64,000 nt of DNA from Maratus speciosus. Taxonomy: Eukaryota > Arthropoda > Arachnida > Araneae > Salticidae. Positions 21,339-33,644 of this stretch are shown here, piece by piece (the first letter of the stretch is position 1; every line of letters starts with the position of its first letter). The translations under genes and the position numbers were made by a program. The stretch lies in NCBI GenBank assembly GCA_963932465.1, contig OZ010794.1, positions 214,967,748 through 215,031,747 of the forward strand, written 5' to 3'. The notes below the pieces were generated by a model. It was not told where the DNA came from. It ran no database searches and was given only the letters and a program-made list of their open reading frames with translations.

Positions 21339-22763
21339 ATAAACCCCTTAACTGTTTCTTTTTCTTTTCTTTTTTTAACACAATAAATTAAAAATTAGGA
21401 ACCAGGACCACTTTTTTTTTTACTGAAATATTTGTCTTTGTACAATCAAAAAAGGGTCAATCAGGGTACCTTTGATCCGCATTTTCTCTATTTTCATATG
21501 CCACACTCTTATTTGAAGAATATTGTCGCAACTAGGGGCATAAAAGAGAAGAAATTATCCTAAATTATCGTTTGACTATAAAAAATTAAGGAATAATAAG
21601 GATAAAAGCAATAAAAAAAGGATTTTTAGCCTGGTTCAAAGTTACCCAGCCATTTAGGGTAACTTTGCACCATATGATAAATTTTTATATAAAATAATTA
21701 ATTATAAAAAAGATATTGTAGTCAGGACAACTTTAAACACCAAAATATGTTTTCAGATTAGTAAAGACTGCGAATTTACATTTCACAACATAACAATATT
21801 TGTATAATTTATGATATTACAACAAATATCAGGCATAAGAAAAGTGGAAGAAGAGAACCATGAACATTTAGAAATTAAAAAAAACTGTTTATTGTTCATA
21901 TAAAACATAAAAATGCAGTGAAAAACAATTTTCAATCTTTAACTCTATAATATATCCATAGTTACAGTAATACATACAAGTACTAGTATTATTCAAACGA
22001 GAATTAAAAAAGTCGAACGTGTGAAATGTCAAATTTGAGTAGCTTCGCCCCTAATCACGCCTCTAAATGAATTTTATGTATTTTACACATATTTGTAAAA
22101 ATATTTACATGTTATATCTAATGCACACTTTCGGCATTTATATAAAATATATGTGCAAATATGAGAAATTTTCGACAGTAGCACCTATAATCAGTAAATT
22201 ATGAGCATCAGTGTAATTTTGAGCTCAAAGTTACCCTGAAATACGATAAAATGCTAGTTCCTTCTTATTTTGCATTTTATTAACTATTAATAAATAAATA
22301 ATCACAAAATATTAACACGTTTACAACATTTAGATAATAATATGTCTGATAAATGAGTATATTGTTACTTACTATGAAAATTTAATTGGATTACAACAAC
22401 TTCAAAAAAAATTCAAAATTAACTTGAAAACAGTACTTCACAAAAATAGTTAGATGATGCAATTAATTGCGCATAATGTTGCTAATTTATTTTCTAAAAT
22501 AAAGAGTAGAAATCCCAGTTTAGAACTTTGCCAACAGAGCACAGTTCTGGAGTTTATTTAGTCTTTTAGAGTCAAAAATATTGAAAAATAGGAGGTGGTG
22601 CAAAGTTACACTCCGTGGTTCAAAGTTACCCTGATTGACTGTATGCCATTTAATAAACCAAATATTACAGTTAAAATTAAGAGTTATCGAAAACATTTTA
22701 GTATCGGAAATAGCAAACTCTTTTTGTCCGAGTGGCACTCGGGCAAAATTGTTAAGGGGTTAA
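21339..22763 (-). mobile_element. TTAA-type MITE family B, copy 2, split by element M
   Basis: On the minus strand it starts TTAACCCCTTAACAATTTT at 22763, followed at nt 20 by the palindrome GCCCGAGTGCCACTCGGAC. The far end, 21341-21360, is AAACCCCTTAACTGTTTCTT with its outer TTAA changed. Both ends share TTAACCCCTTAAC, so each holds an inner TTAA. Element M interrupts it at 21454-22641. Confidence 0.75.
21454..22641. mobile_element. Element M, 1.2-kb TIR element with reiterated terminal motif
   Basis: Inverted ends GGGTCAATCAGGGTACCTTT and AAGTTACCCTGATTGACTG. The core CAAAGTTACCC, or its complement, recurs near 21463, 21636, 21657, 22228, 22597 and 22617. No transposase was recognised. The flanks join well with family B copy 1, which shows that M is an insertion, but no clear target duplication remains. 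Confidence 0.6.
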
Positions 22764-22789
22764 CGACATTGGCCATAATTTCATCAGGT

Positions 22790-23800
22790 TCCTTCATAAT
22801 TTTAAAAATAAGACTACATTTAATAAGTTTCAAATTATCTCACATGTTATAATTTATGTTACATGATTTAATGTTTTATTAAATAGAAGTAATATAAAAA
22901 TTTTAAATTGCATTTGTCTTTATCTGTACGAACATTCAGCAACAGGCCATGTATAACTTAGAAAAATAAACATGCCCATTGTCTCTCAATATTGTATCCA
23001 AATATATAATCGTTAAACCCGATAAGCTTCATGTGATTCTCTTATACATGTTTTCCAGAAGAATTACATTTGTTAGAGTGATAAAACTGATTAAGAGTAA
23101 TGTTTGTCTCTAATGGGACTAATATCTTCAGTTATGATTTGCTCCGGGATATGATAGCTTATTGCTTGTTTTGTGTAACCAACACACAGGAAAGAAACTT
23201 AGATAATTATTTTCCTTGAGATACATTTATTAAATTGCATAGCCATATAATACATAGTGTTCAAATATTACATTTCTATACAAATGGTTAATCTTAATAT
23301 AGAAAAAAAAAACCAGCAACAAAACAAATGTAGTTAGTCGTCAATAAATCACTCTAACTAATTCATAAGATGAGAGATATTCTAATAAATATGATAAGCA
23401 AGGTTTCGGTGCAAGAAAATCAAGCTGAAAGTTTAACTGAAATCCTGAAAATATACATCGTATGGCTCTAGGATTGCTATAACATATTATTAATAATGTT
23501 ACAGTTTTTATTTTATAATCGAGAATAATTAGGAGAGAAGTTTGTGTGTTTGTGAGAGTCAGACAATCGTTTTCTGAAGAGGTAGCTACACATAGATTTA
23601 CACAATTTGGTTGTTACATAACTTTATGTATGTAATTACGCAGACCTCGAAGCTCGATTATGATTAGATTTTTTTGATCAAATTTTATAGGTTTTTAGCG
23701 TATTTCCTATTTTACGGTAATTTTTAGAGATTGATAAAATGAATGAGAATACAGTCTTTTAACCCAATATTAGTAAATTCTGTCAGTTTATTCGGAATTC
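22790..23800 (-). repeat. Inverted duplication, copy 2
   Basis: Matches 2400-2870 and 1150-1438 on the opposite strand (for example AATCGTTAAACCCGATAAGC against GTTTATCGGGTTTAACGATT). It lacks the B/A insertion present in copy 1. Noncoding. Confidence 0.75.
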
Positions 23801-24908
23801 TTACAACGATATTTCAATTTTCGCGGACATCTTTATACAATTTACAGATTTTCTTTCGCGTTTCTAAGCTATGTTTTCATATCTTCAAGAAAAAAAAATA
23901 ATTTTCAAACTATTAGCGTAATTCAGTAAATTTTGTCCGTCTCGAATTTTCCATTTTCAGTGATTTTTATTGGGATTTTTAGCAAAATTTCGCTGTGTTT
24001 GTGCAGTTCTGTGGTTTTTTTTTTTATATTGGCAAAAGATTGTTTATTGTTTGGCTTAGGTTTGGATTGCGAATTGTTTAGCTTATTATAGTAATTTTTG
24101 TCCTCTGCGACTTTTTTTTAATTTTTAGTGATTTTTAATTCGATTTTTATCGTTTTTTTTGCATTTTTCGGCGAATTTTTGACATTTATGAAGGAATAAC
24201 AGTTACAAAGTTTTTATTACTTCAATAAATTTTATTCTTTCTTACAATAAAGCTTATTCGGAACTTGTACAGCGATTTTTGAGAATTTTTAAGCGATTTT
24301 TTTTTACATTAATAAAGGGAAATCATTTACATGCATTTTGCTTAATATAATACTCGTCTTTCGCTATTTTTAATGTGATTTCTAGCATTTTTTTCGTGTT
24401 TGGAAGCTGATTTTGTGACATTCGTAAAAGAAATTAGGTTTTAAACGATTAACCCGATATTGCAAAATTTGTATTCGGCGATTTTATTCGTTTTCTCGTG
24501 TTTCGCATCGATTCGTAAAATTGTGGTTAAGATTTGTTAACACACTCTTGTAAATTTTGTCTGCAGCGTAAACTGCGCTATTTTTAATTTTTACTAAATT
24601 TTTATGTGCTGTTTAAAATTTCTTTGATTGTTTCATTCGCAGCTATTTTTTCCAATTAGCGGAAAAATGCGGTTTCACTATTTTACGACAATCTTGTCAA
24701 TTGTATGCTCTTCTCAATAAAGTTTATTCGAAATTCATATGGTAGTTATTTAATCTTTCGTGAAATCTTTTATGGGATTTTTACAGTTAATGCACTGTCA
24801 GCGGCGATTTTTTAACGCTCGTGAAAGGAATCCTATTTTAATCGTTTAACCCAATATAGAAAACTTTGTCCTATGCTACATTTGAAATAAATTTTCGCCA
24901 CCTTTAGC

Positions 24909-24940
<32 letters not shown>

Positions 24941-25140
24941 ATTACCTCCAATTTTTCCAAAGTAATAAAAGCTAATCCCGTTTCAAACTTCTAGAATAAT
25001 AGAAAAAGTTTTCTTTTCTTTTCAATAAAGATTATTTGGAATTCGTGTAGCAATTTTTAGTGTTTTTTCACGTTTCGTGCTATTTTTTGGCACCGCTGGT
25101 TTGAACAGCTAGTTTAAATATTTTATTTTAACAGAAAACC
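23690..25140. repeat. Degenerate tandem region
   Basis: Motifs such as TTATTCGGAATTC (near 23789, 24248, 24722, 25030) and TTTAACCCAATAT (23760, 24451, 24849) recur with uneven spacing. The T-rich filler includes a run of T at 24910-24938. One unit matches copy 1 near 1200, so this looks like local expansion followed by decay. Confidence 0.5.
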
Positions 25141-25569
25141 TTAAACTATTATGTTTTATGTCCATAACCGTGTGTACCTAGGTTTAAAAAATATACTAAC
25201 TAAACTAATTATACTAAAAAATATACTAAACTTACGGAATGTTTTAAATATTTTATATTTTATCGTTATTAAACCAAAATAAAATAACACAAAAATAGAA
25301 TCAATTTGATACGAAAAAGAAAAACTACCCATACCAGCAAAACAATAAAAAAATAATTTTCTCATTGTCCGTAATAAATAATAGCCTTTGTACTTAGGAC
25401 CACCCTGTTAGGTATCTTGCGCTACTACCCCTTTTTAACACTTTCCAACAAAGTTCCCAACAGTAATCCAAAGAAGTCCAACAGTAAAACTGTTTATAAC
25501 TTCGGTTTGTCTGGCCGTCTGGCGGCGCTCTAACTCCCGTATATAGACTCGGATTGCCCTGAAATATTT
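25141..25569. other. AT-rich spacer, no gene seen
   Basis: Nothing recognisable beyond short unsupported frames. Confidence 0.45.
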
Positions 25570-26057
25570 AGATATTATTAATGTTTACCATAGCACGTCC
25601 CATATTATCCATTTGCATTCATTTCGTTTACTATGCATACAACGACGCACAGAAATAATTTACATAAATTTTACTTTTGATTTTGGACAGCGTGGCACAA
25701 AAGATAAATCTATTTATTCATATAAATACATTACAGTGCATTGTACAGGTTCAGTGAAAGTGGTATTTTTATCAGTGCATTGGAAAATTAAAAGTTTTGG
25801 TTAAATGTGTAAGTATATTTAGCCAAACCGAAAACAATTATAATTGAATTTTAACACAAATTCTTTAAAGCTACACCAAAACGTTACTTAGATTTTGATA
25901 TCATACCTTTTAAAACTCATATTTTGAAATTATGGAAAATGTGAATCATAAAGCATCAATAAATAAATTTTTATGCATCCATTTAAATTTAACATAATTC
26001 TTACACATGCAATTATAAAAGAAACCAAAAATAAAATGATGAAATAAATAATATAAA

Positions 26058-26135
<78 letters not shown>

Positions 26136-26600
26136 TTAATTAATAGCATAGCGTCACTTAAAATTTGATATCATTATTTTTAAGTTCCATATTTAAAATT
26201 CTTATAGCAATAAGATAAAGTGATGCGTCACAAACTTTTAACCCGTTAAGGTTTTTTGTACTGATATCATTACTTTTTTTAGGTTAATAATAAAAAGATA
26301 AAAACATAAAAATTTTAAAGACCAATGATATGAACTCATAATCGTGATTTCCGTTCACCTTTAATTACCCCCCCCCCCTCTCTCAAAAAGCATACCTCAT
26401 ACTTCAATTCTAATGAGTAGCCATGCTATTTGTTTTTCTAAGACATTTTTAGTAAGATATGGAAGTAATATACAAAATGGGTTTTTTTATGGTTTGTTTC
26501 ACAGATATAGGAAGCTTTGTTAAATTTTACTACGTAAAAAAATTACTCTGCTAAGAAAAATATCAAGAAATATTATTCTTTAAAACTTGTTATTTAAAAT
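25570..26600 (+). repeat. Dispersed 1-kb repeat, single-arm copy
   Basis: Collinear with 55430-56540 (shared ACATAAATTTTACTTTTGAT, AGCCAAACCGAAAACAATTA, and a C-tract before TCAAAAAGCATACC). This copy has one arm, an expanded (TA)n tract at 26063-26132, and no MITE at 26455, where the 56-kb copy has one. Confidence 0.8.
26063..26132. repeat. (TA)n microsatellite
   Basis: About 35 uninterrupted AT units. The homologous position at 55.86 kb reads AAATAATGTAGCGTC without the expansion. Confidence 0.95.
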
Positions 26601-26992
26601 ACAATAATAGCTCGCTAATAAAAGTAAATAAATCTATCTAAATCAAATTCTAACCTACAATTTTTTGCTTCTTTCTGTCCATTTGTCGAAATTCGACACG
26701 TTTTTCCGTGATATTTTTTATTACGAATTTTCAGAATGATGATCGATTTTAAAGTGATCGATTTTAAAGCGGAACCGCATGCCTTACATTTTCGGATAAT
26801 TCGGATCGTAATCGCCTTTGCACACACTGAACAAAATAAAATAATGACTTTTATAAAAAGACATACTTTGCTCTCTGTTCCATTAATAAAATCCGCTACT
26901 GAAATAATGTTTTCAACCAAGATCATAGCATGCTAGTCAATGTGTGTGTGCGTGAGGGGGGGGGGGGGGTTGCTTTGATTATTTTGGTAGGC
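26601..26992. other. Spacer, no gene seen
   Basis: Includes a G-tract near 26957-26969. No supported feature. Confidence 0.45.
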
Positions 26993-27201
26993 TTAACCCC
27001 TTGAGGGACGGTGGGATAAAATATATCCCACCTAATATTAACAAGATTTTCACCAGAAAAATTTAACTAAATTTTATATTTTTAACTTTGGAGGAAAATC
27101 GTTAAAAAATTGCTTTTCCTTATTTAAAAATGAATTTTTTCGATTATTCCGGTGAGAATTCAATATTTAGAGACATTTTTACTTGCCCCTCAAGTGGTTA
27201 A
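26993..27201 (+). mobile_element. TTAA MITE family A, copy 3
   Basis: Ends TTAACCCCTTGAGGGACGG and TGCCCCTCAAGTGGTTAA. The palindrome GGTGGGATA...TATCCCACC is perfect over 9 pairs from nt 18, with the loop AAATA in place of the TATTT of copy 2. Confidence 0.88.
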
Positions 27202-28150
27202 TGGAAGCGGATTACCCATTAGGCTGAACAAGCTGAAGTCTAAGAGTCTGGAAGGAAAAGAGCCCTGGTGCTAAGATTTTATTTCACGTTTTCTTTCTTT
27301 TTTTTTTTCTTTTTTTTGCATGTTTATGTAAAAGAGAAATGATTATGCAATTTTCTTTGCTTCATTCATTTATCAAATCTTGTAGGTAATTACCACATAG
27401 ATGGTGTTCCAAGTGCTACTCACCTTTTAATATTTTTCGATATTCATAAGAAGAAAATATTGGATTCTTGGAATTTTTTGGCGTCAAGTTTGTGATTTAT
27501 TTACACAGAGGCAACTTTTATTATCGTTTAAACTGCTGATGATAGAAGCATTCTTCCAATTGTGAAAAAAAACCACCAGTGGATGAGAGTTTCTGCTGTC
27601 GAAGCCGTTTGACGGGAGGTGCTGAGTTCGAAGCCAATCGCGCCCGTCGGCCTAACCGTTCGGAGTTTTCGTGGCTTTCTTCTAACATTGGAAAACCTTG
27701 CGTAAATACGGGATAAGTCTCCTTAGAAAGACAACAGCGGTGGGCACTCCCCCTAGGGTCTATATGCCTCGTGCAGATAATTGGTCGTCATAAATAACAC
27801 CAAAACTCCAATTGTAAAAAAGCGTATAAATCGAGCTTTTGTTTTAAAAGGGCTGTGTATAGATATATTTAAATATGATTTTTTTATATGGCCCCTGGAT
27901 CCTAATACCTATATTTACAGAAATGATGTTCTACATCTAGGAAGGAAATTAAAAAAATACCCACTTGCCGTATTATGACACTTTCAGTTATGTAATTGTA
28001 TTATGTAAAATTTTAATGTTTGCCTGCACTAAAATTATTTCTATCCTTTTTTAGTACCAGAAAGCACTGAAATATATCGTTTTGAAGGAAAGAAGGGGAT
28101 GCCCAAAGAAATCTAGCCTAGGGGCTCGGCAGATAGTTTAGTTTATCCAC
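27202..28150. other. Noncoding, possible SINE-like segment
   Basis: A GC-richer block near 27590-27780 contains GAGTTCGAAGCC, which resembles a Pol III B box, but no A box or second copy was found. The rest is AT-rich without motifs. Confidence 0.3.
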
Positions 28151-28159
28151 ACGCCCTCT

Positions 28160-28350
28160 CCCTGCCCACCCACACACTATGAATAACGGACACCTCGGGA
28201 AAGCGTAATTTGTCCTCTATTCGGAAGTGCCCGCTATTGAGAAGTAAAAATGCACAGATATATAATTGTTAGGGATAGGGGAAAATATACACTTAATAGA
28301 GGTGTCCGTTACCTGGAAGTGCCTGTCACAGACGTTTGACTGTACTTACA
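28160..28350. mobile_element. Possible pogo/Tc1-type MITE remnant
   Basis: Read on the minus strand, one end is CAGTCAAACGTCTGTGACAG. Inside, AATAACGGACACCTCGGGAA and AGAGGTGTCCGTTACCTGG are in opposite orientation. The exact outer end on the left is not clear. Confidence 0.4.
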
Positions 28351-28954
28351 GAAGTAGAGGAAAACTTCACTTGCCATAAAAACTTTGATTATTATTATTA
28401 TTATTATTATTGTAATAGAAGTGCTAATCAGGGATTATAGCCAGGCGTTTTAAAAAATATCACCAAGAAAGCCTGGTAACAAACTTGTTTTACACTGACA
28501 TTAAAAATAAATAAACAAATAAATTCCTATTCAAATTGCAAACTTCAAATGATAATGGAATAATTGAGTATCCATTTTCACTTAGCAACAGTTCGAATAT
28601 ACATACATTCCATACAGAAATTGCACAGGAAAGCAACAATCTTCTGCAGGATGAAATGAAATTCCACTCTAAGAAAAGGGTTGCCACAGTGAACTGGTAA
28701 TATTAAATCGCCAAGACCTAGCCAAAATATAATATCGTTGATATCATGATAAAGCAACGATAAATGACTAAATCTCTTAAATATAATTGCTGTTCATAAA
28801 AGATATTGAAGCTTGGTATTAATCTGACTTTTCGAGACCCAAATTAAATTTTTGGGGCCTATTTACCAATATTTAAAATTGCAAATGTACGGGAAAAGCT
28901 TTATATGGAATATTATTTTTACATTAGATGTAAATTTCCAACTGGGCGAAAAAT
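28351..28954. other. Spacer, no gene seen
   Basis: Contains an (ATT)n run near 28388-28412. Nothing else was recognised. Confidence 0.45.
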
Positions 28955-29029
28955 GTCCGGACCAGGATTCGAAAACCGGGAACTCCTGGCTGAAGCCGCC
29001 AGTGCTCTGCCATCTGAGCTATCCCGGAC
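28955..29029 (-). tRNA. tRNA-like sequence, probably pseudogene or SINE head
   Basis: On the minus strand the ends GTCCGGG and TCCGGAC pair over seven positions. An A-box-like TAGCTCAGATGGCAGAGC gives a D arm, and CTGGC...GCCAG an anticodon stem. The loop is GGCTTCA, so position 33 is G instead of U. The T loop has two extra bases (TTTTCGAAT) and its stem has a mismatch. ATTTTT follows, which could end Pol III transcription. The fold is good but these faults argue against a working tRNA. Confidence 0.45.
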
Positions 29030-29198
29030 GATTCTGGTCGAACTTTTTCACCCAGCTAACCTTGATGATTACAGCATCTGGTCTGAAACCTGGTTCAGCT
29101 GAACAGAATAAATCTCGGGTAATGGAACTCCAGAAATCGCTGGATACGAAATTACACTAGATTAATATTAACACAATTGTTCTAATTGGTAAACAAAT

Positions 29199-29632
29199 TG
29201 TAATAAATCCACAAAACGTAACACGTAAAGCAGATTTATATTTACTTTTAAATTCTACGAATGAAAGACTTTTACTGAACTTTAAATTTTAAACTTAAAC
29301 CATACTCACATTAGCACCTTTGTGCTCGTATAGTTGTAATATTTATGGAACAGCTCCTACGGTGAGATAACTTCAAAACTTAGTAATAATAACTCATAAA
29401 AAACAAGCTACCGGGATTTATTTTCTTTCTCACTTGAATCTACAAAAATATAGGAAGTTGCCACAGAATATATCAAAACTTGTCCCTTTTTCTTTTTTAA
29501 CCAGCGACAATAACATGTGAACGCGCAAAAACAAAATAATAAATGTCATTTCAAGTAAATTGTTTTTCTTTACATTTTTCATCTCTGATCGCGTGATTTT
29601 GAACAAAAATAAATAATGCCGATCCCGTAACA
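29199..29632 (-). repeat. BEL/Pao 3' LTR
   Basis: On the minus strand it starts TGTTACGGGATCGGC directly after the polypurine tract and ends near GTGGATTTATTACA at 29199. The end is chosen by the TG...CA rule only, because no second LTR is present to compare. Confidence 0.6.
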
Positions 29633-29646
29633 TCCTCCCACCTTCT
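29633..29646 (-). promoter_or_regulatory. BEL/Pao polypurine tract
   Basis: GAAGGTGGGAGGA on the minus strand directly precedes the TG of the LTR. Confidence 0.7.
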
Positions 29647-29704
29647 GATTACCTTGTATAATCAGAACTAATTTTAAACGTAGAGAAATTGACAATGTCA
29701 CTTG

Positions 29705-32587
29705 CTATAAATTCAGTCTTTCAGGAATTTTCAGTATCCTTCCAGCCCTGCTGTGTCTAGGAGATTCCTTGCTATAGGATACATCCAAAATTGTAGATTT
29801 GTAAAGTATTTTCACTGGATTGTGAGAAATCTTTGGTTTCGGACAGTCAGTAGACGAAGCTATCTCTAGTGGATATATTCTTTGTATAGGTCGTAAAAGC
29901 TCATGTTGTGATGTTTGAACTCTTACGAGTCGAACTTTCTTGTGTCTACCAGGTATGAGTTCTGTAATTCGACCTAAAGGCCAATCAGTTCTCTTTTTAT
30001 TATCAGATCCGATCAATACAATATCACCTACAGCTATAATTTGCTCTTGGTGTTTGTTCCTTGCTCTTTCAATTAATGCACCTAAATATTCGGACCTGAA
30101 GCGATCCTTCAATTCTTTTTGTAATGACTGCCGATACTTCAATCTCTTGCTTAATGATTTTTGTTCCACAACATCCAGGTCTGAAAGATTGCATTCTTCT
30201 ATACTCTTCAGAAACATAGATGGGGAGATAGGTTTCTTAGTTGCGTCTTACGAAAGGTATGTTAGCGGTCTTGCATTTATTACACTTTCCACATCTGTCA
30301 AAATTGTGTTCATTTCTTCATAAGTGAGGTAAGCATGACCTAATACTCTTTTGAGAAGATCTTTCATTTTTCTGATAAGCCTTTCCCAAAAGCCACCCCA
30401 CCACGCTGCGGTTGGTGGATTAAATTTCCAATCAATAGCATTAACAGAACTGTATTTTTGTATTTGTGACCAATCTAGGCTTTTCAATAAATTAGCTGAT
30501 CCAGTGAAGTTTGTGCCGTTGTCAGAATAAATGACAGCGCACCTTCCTCTCCGTGCTACGAATCGTCTGAGTCCCATCAAAAATGCCTCAGTCGAAGCAG
30601 CGGTCACTAGCTCTAAATGCACTGCTCTGTACATTGCACAGGAAAATATCAATATCCAAAATTTCTCAATTTTCTTCAAGTATAACGGACCCGCCATGTC
30701 TACACCTGTGATCTGAAACACGTTAGCATCCTTTATTCTATTTTCCGGTAGAGGCGCACTATCTCTCCATAAACTCTTCCCACTGAAGCGTTTGCAGACA
30801 ACACACTGTGCTAACACTTGTTTTACATTTCTACGACCATTAAGTATCCAGTATTTTTCTCTCAATAAATTAAGTAGAATCTGTAATCCAGCGTGACAAT
30901 GTTTTACATGTACATGATATATGAGTCATTTTACAACTTCATGTTTTGCTGGCAGGACTATAGGTTTCAGAAAATCTTCATTGTCTTTCCTGTACGTTAT
31001 TTTAGTCTCCAGTCGAATTATATCTTGTTCATCTTTCCATGTTTGTAAAGTTCTAAATCTGTTATCATTCTCGGGAAAAAACGCTTGTTTCTGAATCATA
31101 CGTAGAGTCTTTAATTCAGCTTCTTTAAATTCAGATGACGTCAGGTCTCCTCCTCTTTTCACTTCGGTACTTCTGCAGTTATGCCTAAAACGTAATATCC
31201 ATGCGACCATCCGTATGATTTTTACATAACTCGAGAAATATCTGTAATACCAACCATCTTGTTTAACATCAGAATTCGTTATCATGGAAACTGACTTTAT
31301 TCGTTCCTTCCGAATTTCATCTTCGTCATAGTCTTGATCACTAGAGCATAGGTTCCAAGTTGCCACTAATCCTCCGTAATATGTGGGTTAATTTAACCCT
31401 GGTTTAATACATTTCGCACCAGAATTTTTTTTCAGTGATGAAATTAAATAAGTTACACGTAGAAAACTGGAATTAAGTAAATAAAGGTTCATCAAATAAT
31501 TTTTCTGGTTCGAAACGTTGTTAAACTGGGTTAAACTAATCCACGCATTACGGAAGATTAGTGCGAACTTGGCACCTCTGCTAGAGTTCGTATATTTTTC
31601 AAACTCTGCTGAATCTCTCAACCAAGCTGGACCCTCCCACCATCCCCTGGCAGCCTGCTGTCTCGCTTTACATCCACGAGTTGGCAAATCTGCAGGATTT
31701 TTATCACTTGGCACATAGATCCAAAATGAAGGACTGCTTAATCTTCTGATCTCTAGAACTCGATTTCGCACAAATACTGACCAATTGACATCTCTGGATA
31801 TCCAAGCGAGTACTGTAGATGAATCGCTCCAATAATATCTCTTCATCTTTTCCCAACCGAGGGCATCTACGATAGTTAGCGCCAAGCGAGTTCCCATAGT
31901 TGCCGCCAATAATTCCATTCTTGGTATTGTGACGTTCTTCAAAGGTGCAACTCTTGATTTGGCTGCTATAAAAACTAACTCGACTTGGCTTCCAATTTCT
32001 ATTCTAAGGAATATAACTGTTGCGTAAGCATCTTTACTTCCATCTACAAATGTGTGAAGTGCACACGCTTCTATGTTTCCCGGAGTCATTTTCATGTATC
32101 CTGGGATCTCCATATCCTTCAAAACTGTTAGTTCTTGAAACCATAGTAAACATTCTTTACGTAACTCACCAGTTATCTCTTCATCCCATTTAAAACCTAA
32201 TTTCCAGGCTTTTTGCAACATTATTTTCGGACAAATCATGACTGGCGACGTAAAACCAAAGGGATCAAATATTTTATGCACAGCTGACAACATACTGCGT
32301 TTGGTGATCTTTTCTGTGTCAAAATCTTGTAGCCAACATAGGTTTATTTTCAACATGTCGGATTCCTTATTCCAAACAAGTCCTAAGACGTTAGTTTCAT
32401 TCGTGTTTGGCGTTTCTTGGCGGTCACCTGTGTACTCCCACTGTCTTAGATCAAAACTGCCTTTCGCCATGAGCATCCTCGCATCTTCGATGAAATGTTT
32501 CAATTCTTCTTCGCTATTTACACTGGTTACGACATTATCCACATAAAAACTGTGCAACAATCTATCTTTAAAACTGGAAGGCCTCAT
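29705..32587 (-). pseudogene. pol: BEL/Pao pol fragment: RT end, RNase H-like region, integrase
   Basis: Four pieces lie in one frame, separated by stops (one at 31388-31390). The 399-codon piece begins just before FYVDN, the reverse transcriptase catalytic box with N for the usual second D. It continues through KIFDPFGF and PRMELLAA, typical of the Pao family. The next piece (30926-31366) is the RNase H to integrase linker. Then 30248-30865 holds the integrase zinc CVVCK and core residues in GVDMAGPL, YSDNGTNF and WWGGFWERL. The last (29705-30217) is the C-terminal domain (GDIVLIGSDNK...WPLGRI). The element would encode cDNA synthesis and integration. This copy is dead: truncated, with stops and an insertion. 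Confidence 0.9.
31350..31585. mobile_element. MITE family E inside BEL pol
   Basis: Inverted arms: CACTAATCCTCCGTAATATG with GGGTTAATTTAACCCTGG on the left, and GGGTTAAACTAATCCACGC with ATTACGGAAGATTAGTG on the right. The same arm order (CCGTAA, ATGTGAG, TTAA, CCAGGTT, TCTGGTTCGAAACG) occurs at 40671-40904. It supplies the last ~55 codons of the 399-codon pol piece and its stop. Exact outer borders are uncertain. Confidence 0.7.
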
Positions 32588-32774
32588 GCGGCCAGAAAAC
32601 GAGATTATAGAAGATCCATAAACTGATATCTAGACAAATGATGACTGCTAATCGCATTAAAAGTGAGTCAGAGCTTTCTGTGTAAATGGATACTTTCGTA
32701 GATGAATTAAAGAAAGATGTACATTAGTTTACATGAAAATGATAAAACAACCAGCCTTGAAATCTCACAAAAAA

Positions 32775-32993
32775 TTGACCCCTTTCCGTTGCGGAGTAAT
32801 TCTGTTTATAAAACTGATGAAATAATGGACTGAGACCACAATTTATAAACGATTTTTTTTAGAAAATACAAACTTTCTTATTTTCACGTACAGTATAAAA
32901 GGTAAATTTTAATTAAATCTTTTTGTTGCCGCCTGTCAATATTGAAATTAAAATTAGGTGTCCTTTTCGAGGACACCGCCCTCGAAAGAGTTT
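32775..32993 (-). mobile_element. TTAA-type MITE family C, copy 2
   Basis: Collinear with 34163-34380. Both terminal TTAAs have mutated (TTGA and TTTA). The palindrome near the right end, GGTGTCCT...AGGACACC, is retained in full from about nt 18. Confidence 0.8.
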
Positions 32994-33080
32994 ATGATTT
33001 GGGCTTCATCTTGTTTTAATTCTTAAGTATCTCTGGAGTTTCTCAATCGTCGCGAAGTAGCGTAAGACTACATATATACA

Positions 33081-33440
33081 TTGGAAAACAATTTACAGCC
33101 ATTTGGGGAACTTTTAGCTCTTCCAAAGTATTATTTGAGCAAGATAATGCGTCTATTCATGTCCCATACAAATCAAAAAATTAGTTTAACTCTCAAAATA
33201 TTACTGTTCTCGACTGGCCCGCGTGTAGCCCTCATCTGGACTCAATCAAAAACTTTTGTGGCATCATATTTCATACGGTTTATGCAATTATTTGGCAATA
33301 CTCCTCTGTAAATGAACTTCGATCTGCTGTTGAACGTATTTGGTACGAAATAGACCCCCAAGTGCAAGATTCAGTTTCTTCGATGGGAACTCACATTTTT
33401 GCATTAATACCAGACAATGTAGGTGCAGTTCGATTTTAAT
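33081..33440 (+). pseudogene. Tc1-like transposase remnant
   Basis: Across shifting frames the DNA encodes QDNASIHVSHTNQK, then VLDWPACSPHLDSIKNLCG, a decayed form of the Tc1 signature QDNAPxHxS...DWPxxSPDLNPIENxW around the second catalytic aspartate. A further piece (YEIDPQVQDSVSSM-like) follows. Stops and frame changes abolish function. A Tc1-like terminal repeat lies downstream at 33645-33671. Confidence 0.8.
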
Positions 33441-33644
33441 TTATGGATATTTTTCTGTTAACCGACAAATTGTCTATACTTTTGCCACAATGTTTTTTTT
33501 TGTTGTTTTTGTCATTATATATTATGTAAAGTGTATAAATTAAAATTTATTGTTTGTGTATGAAAGATAAGTCCCCAGTAATATATGACAGTTGAGTTAC
33601 AACAATTCGTTACATACTTCTCAGTACAGAAGCATAATCGATCA

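Larger units (their letters stand above)
29199..32640 (-). mobile_element. BEL/Pao LTR retrotransposon, 5'-truncated
   Basis: Minus strand. The second half of pol, a polypurine tract and the 3' LTR remain. Gag, protease, most of reverse transcriptase and the 5' LTR are missing beyond about 32640. Pol is in one continuous frame cut by in-frame stops, and an unrelated MITE sits inside it. Confidence 0.9.

Noticed and set aside
25930..26149. Minus-strand frames rich in Ile-Tyr
   Set aside because: They are translations of the (TA)n microsatellite at 26063-26132.
28955..29029. Functional tRNA-Lys (CTT)
   Set aside because: Position 33 is G, the T loop is enlarged and its stem is mismatched, so it is kept only as tRNA-like.
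28852..29160. Plus-strand 102-codon frame
   Set aside because: It runs across a tRNA-like sequence on the other strand and has no recognisable domain.
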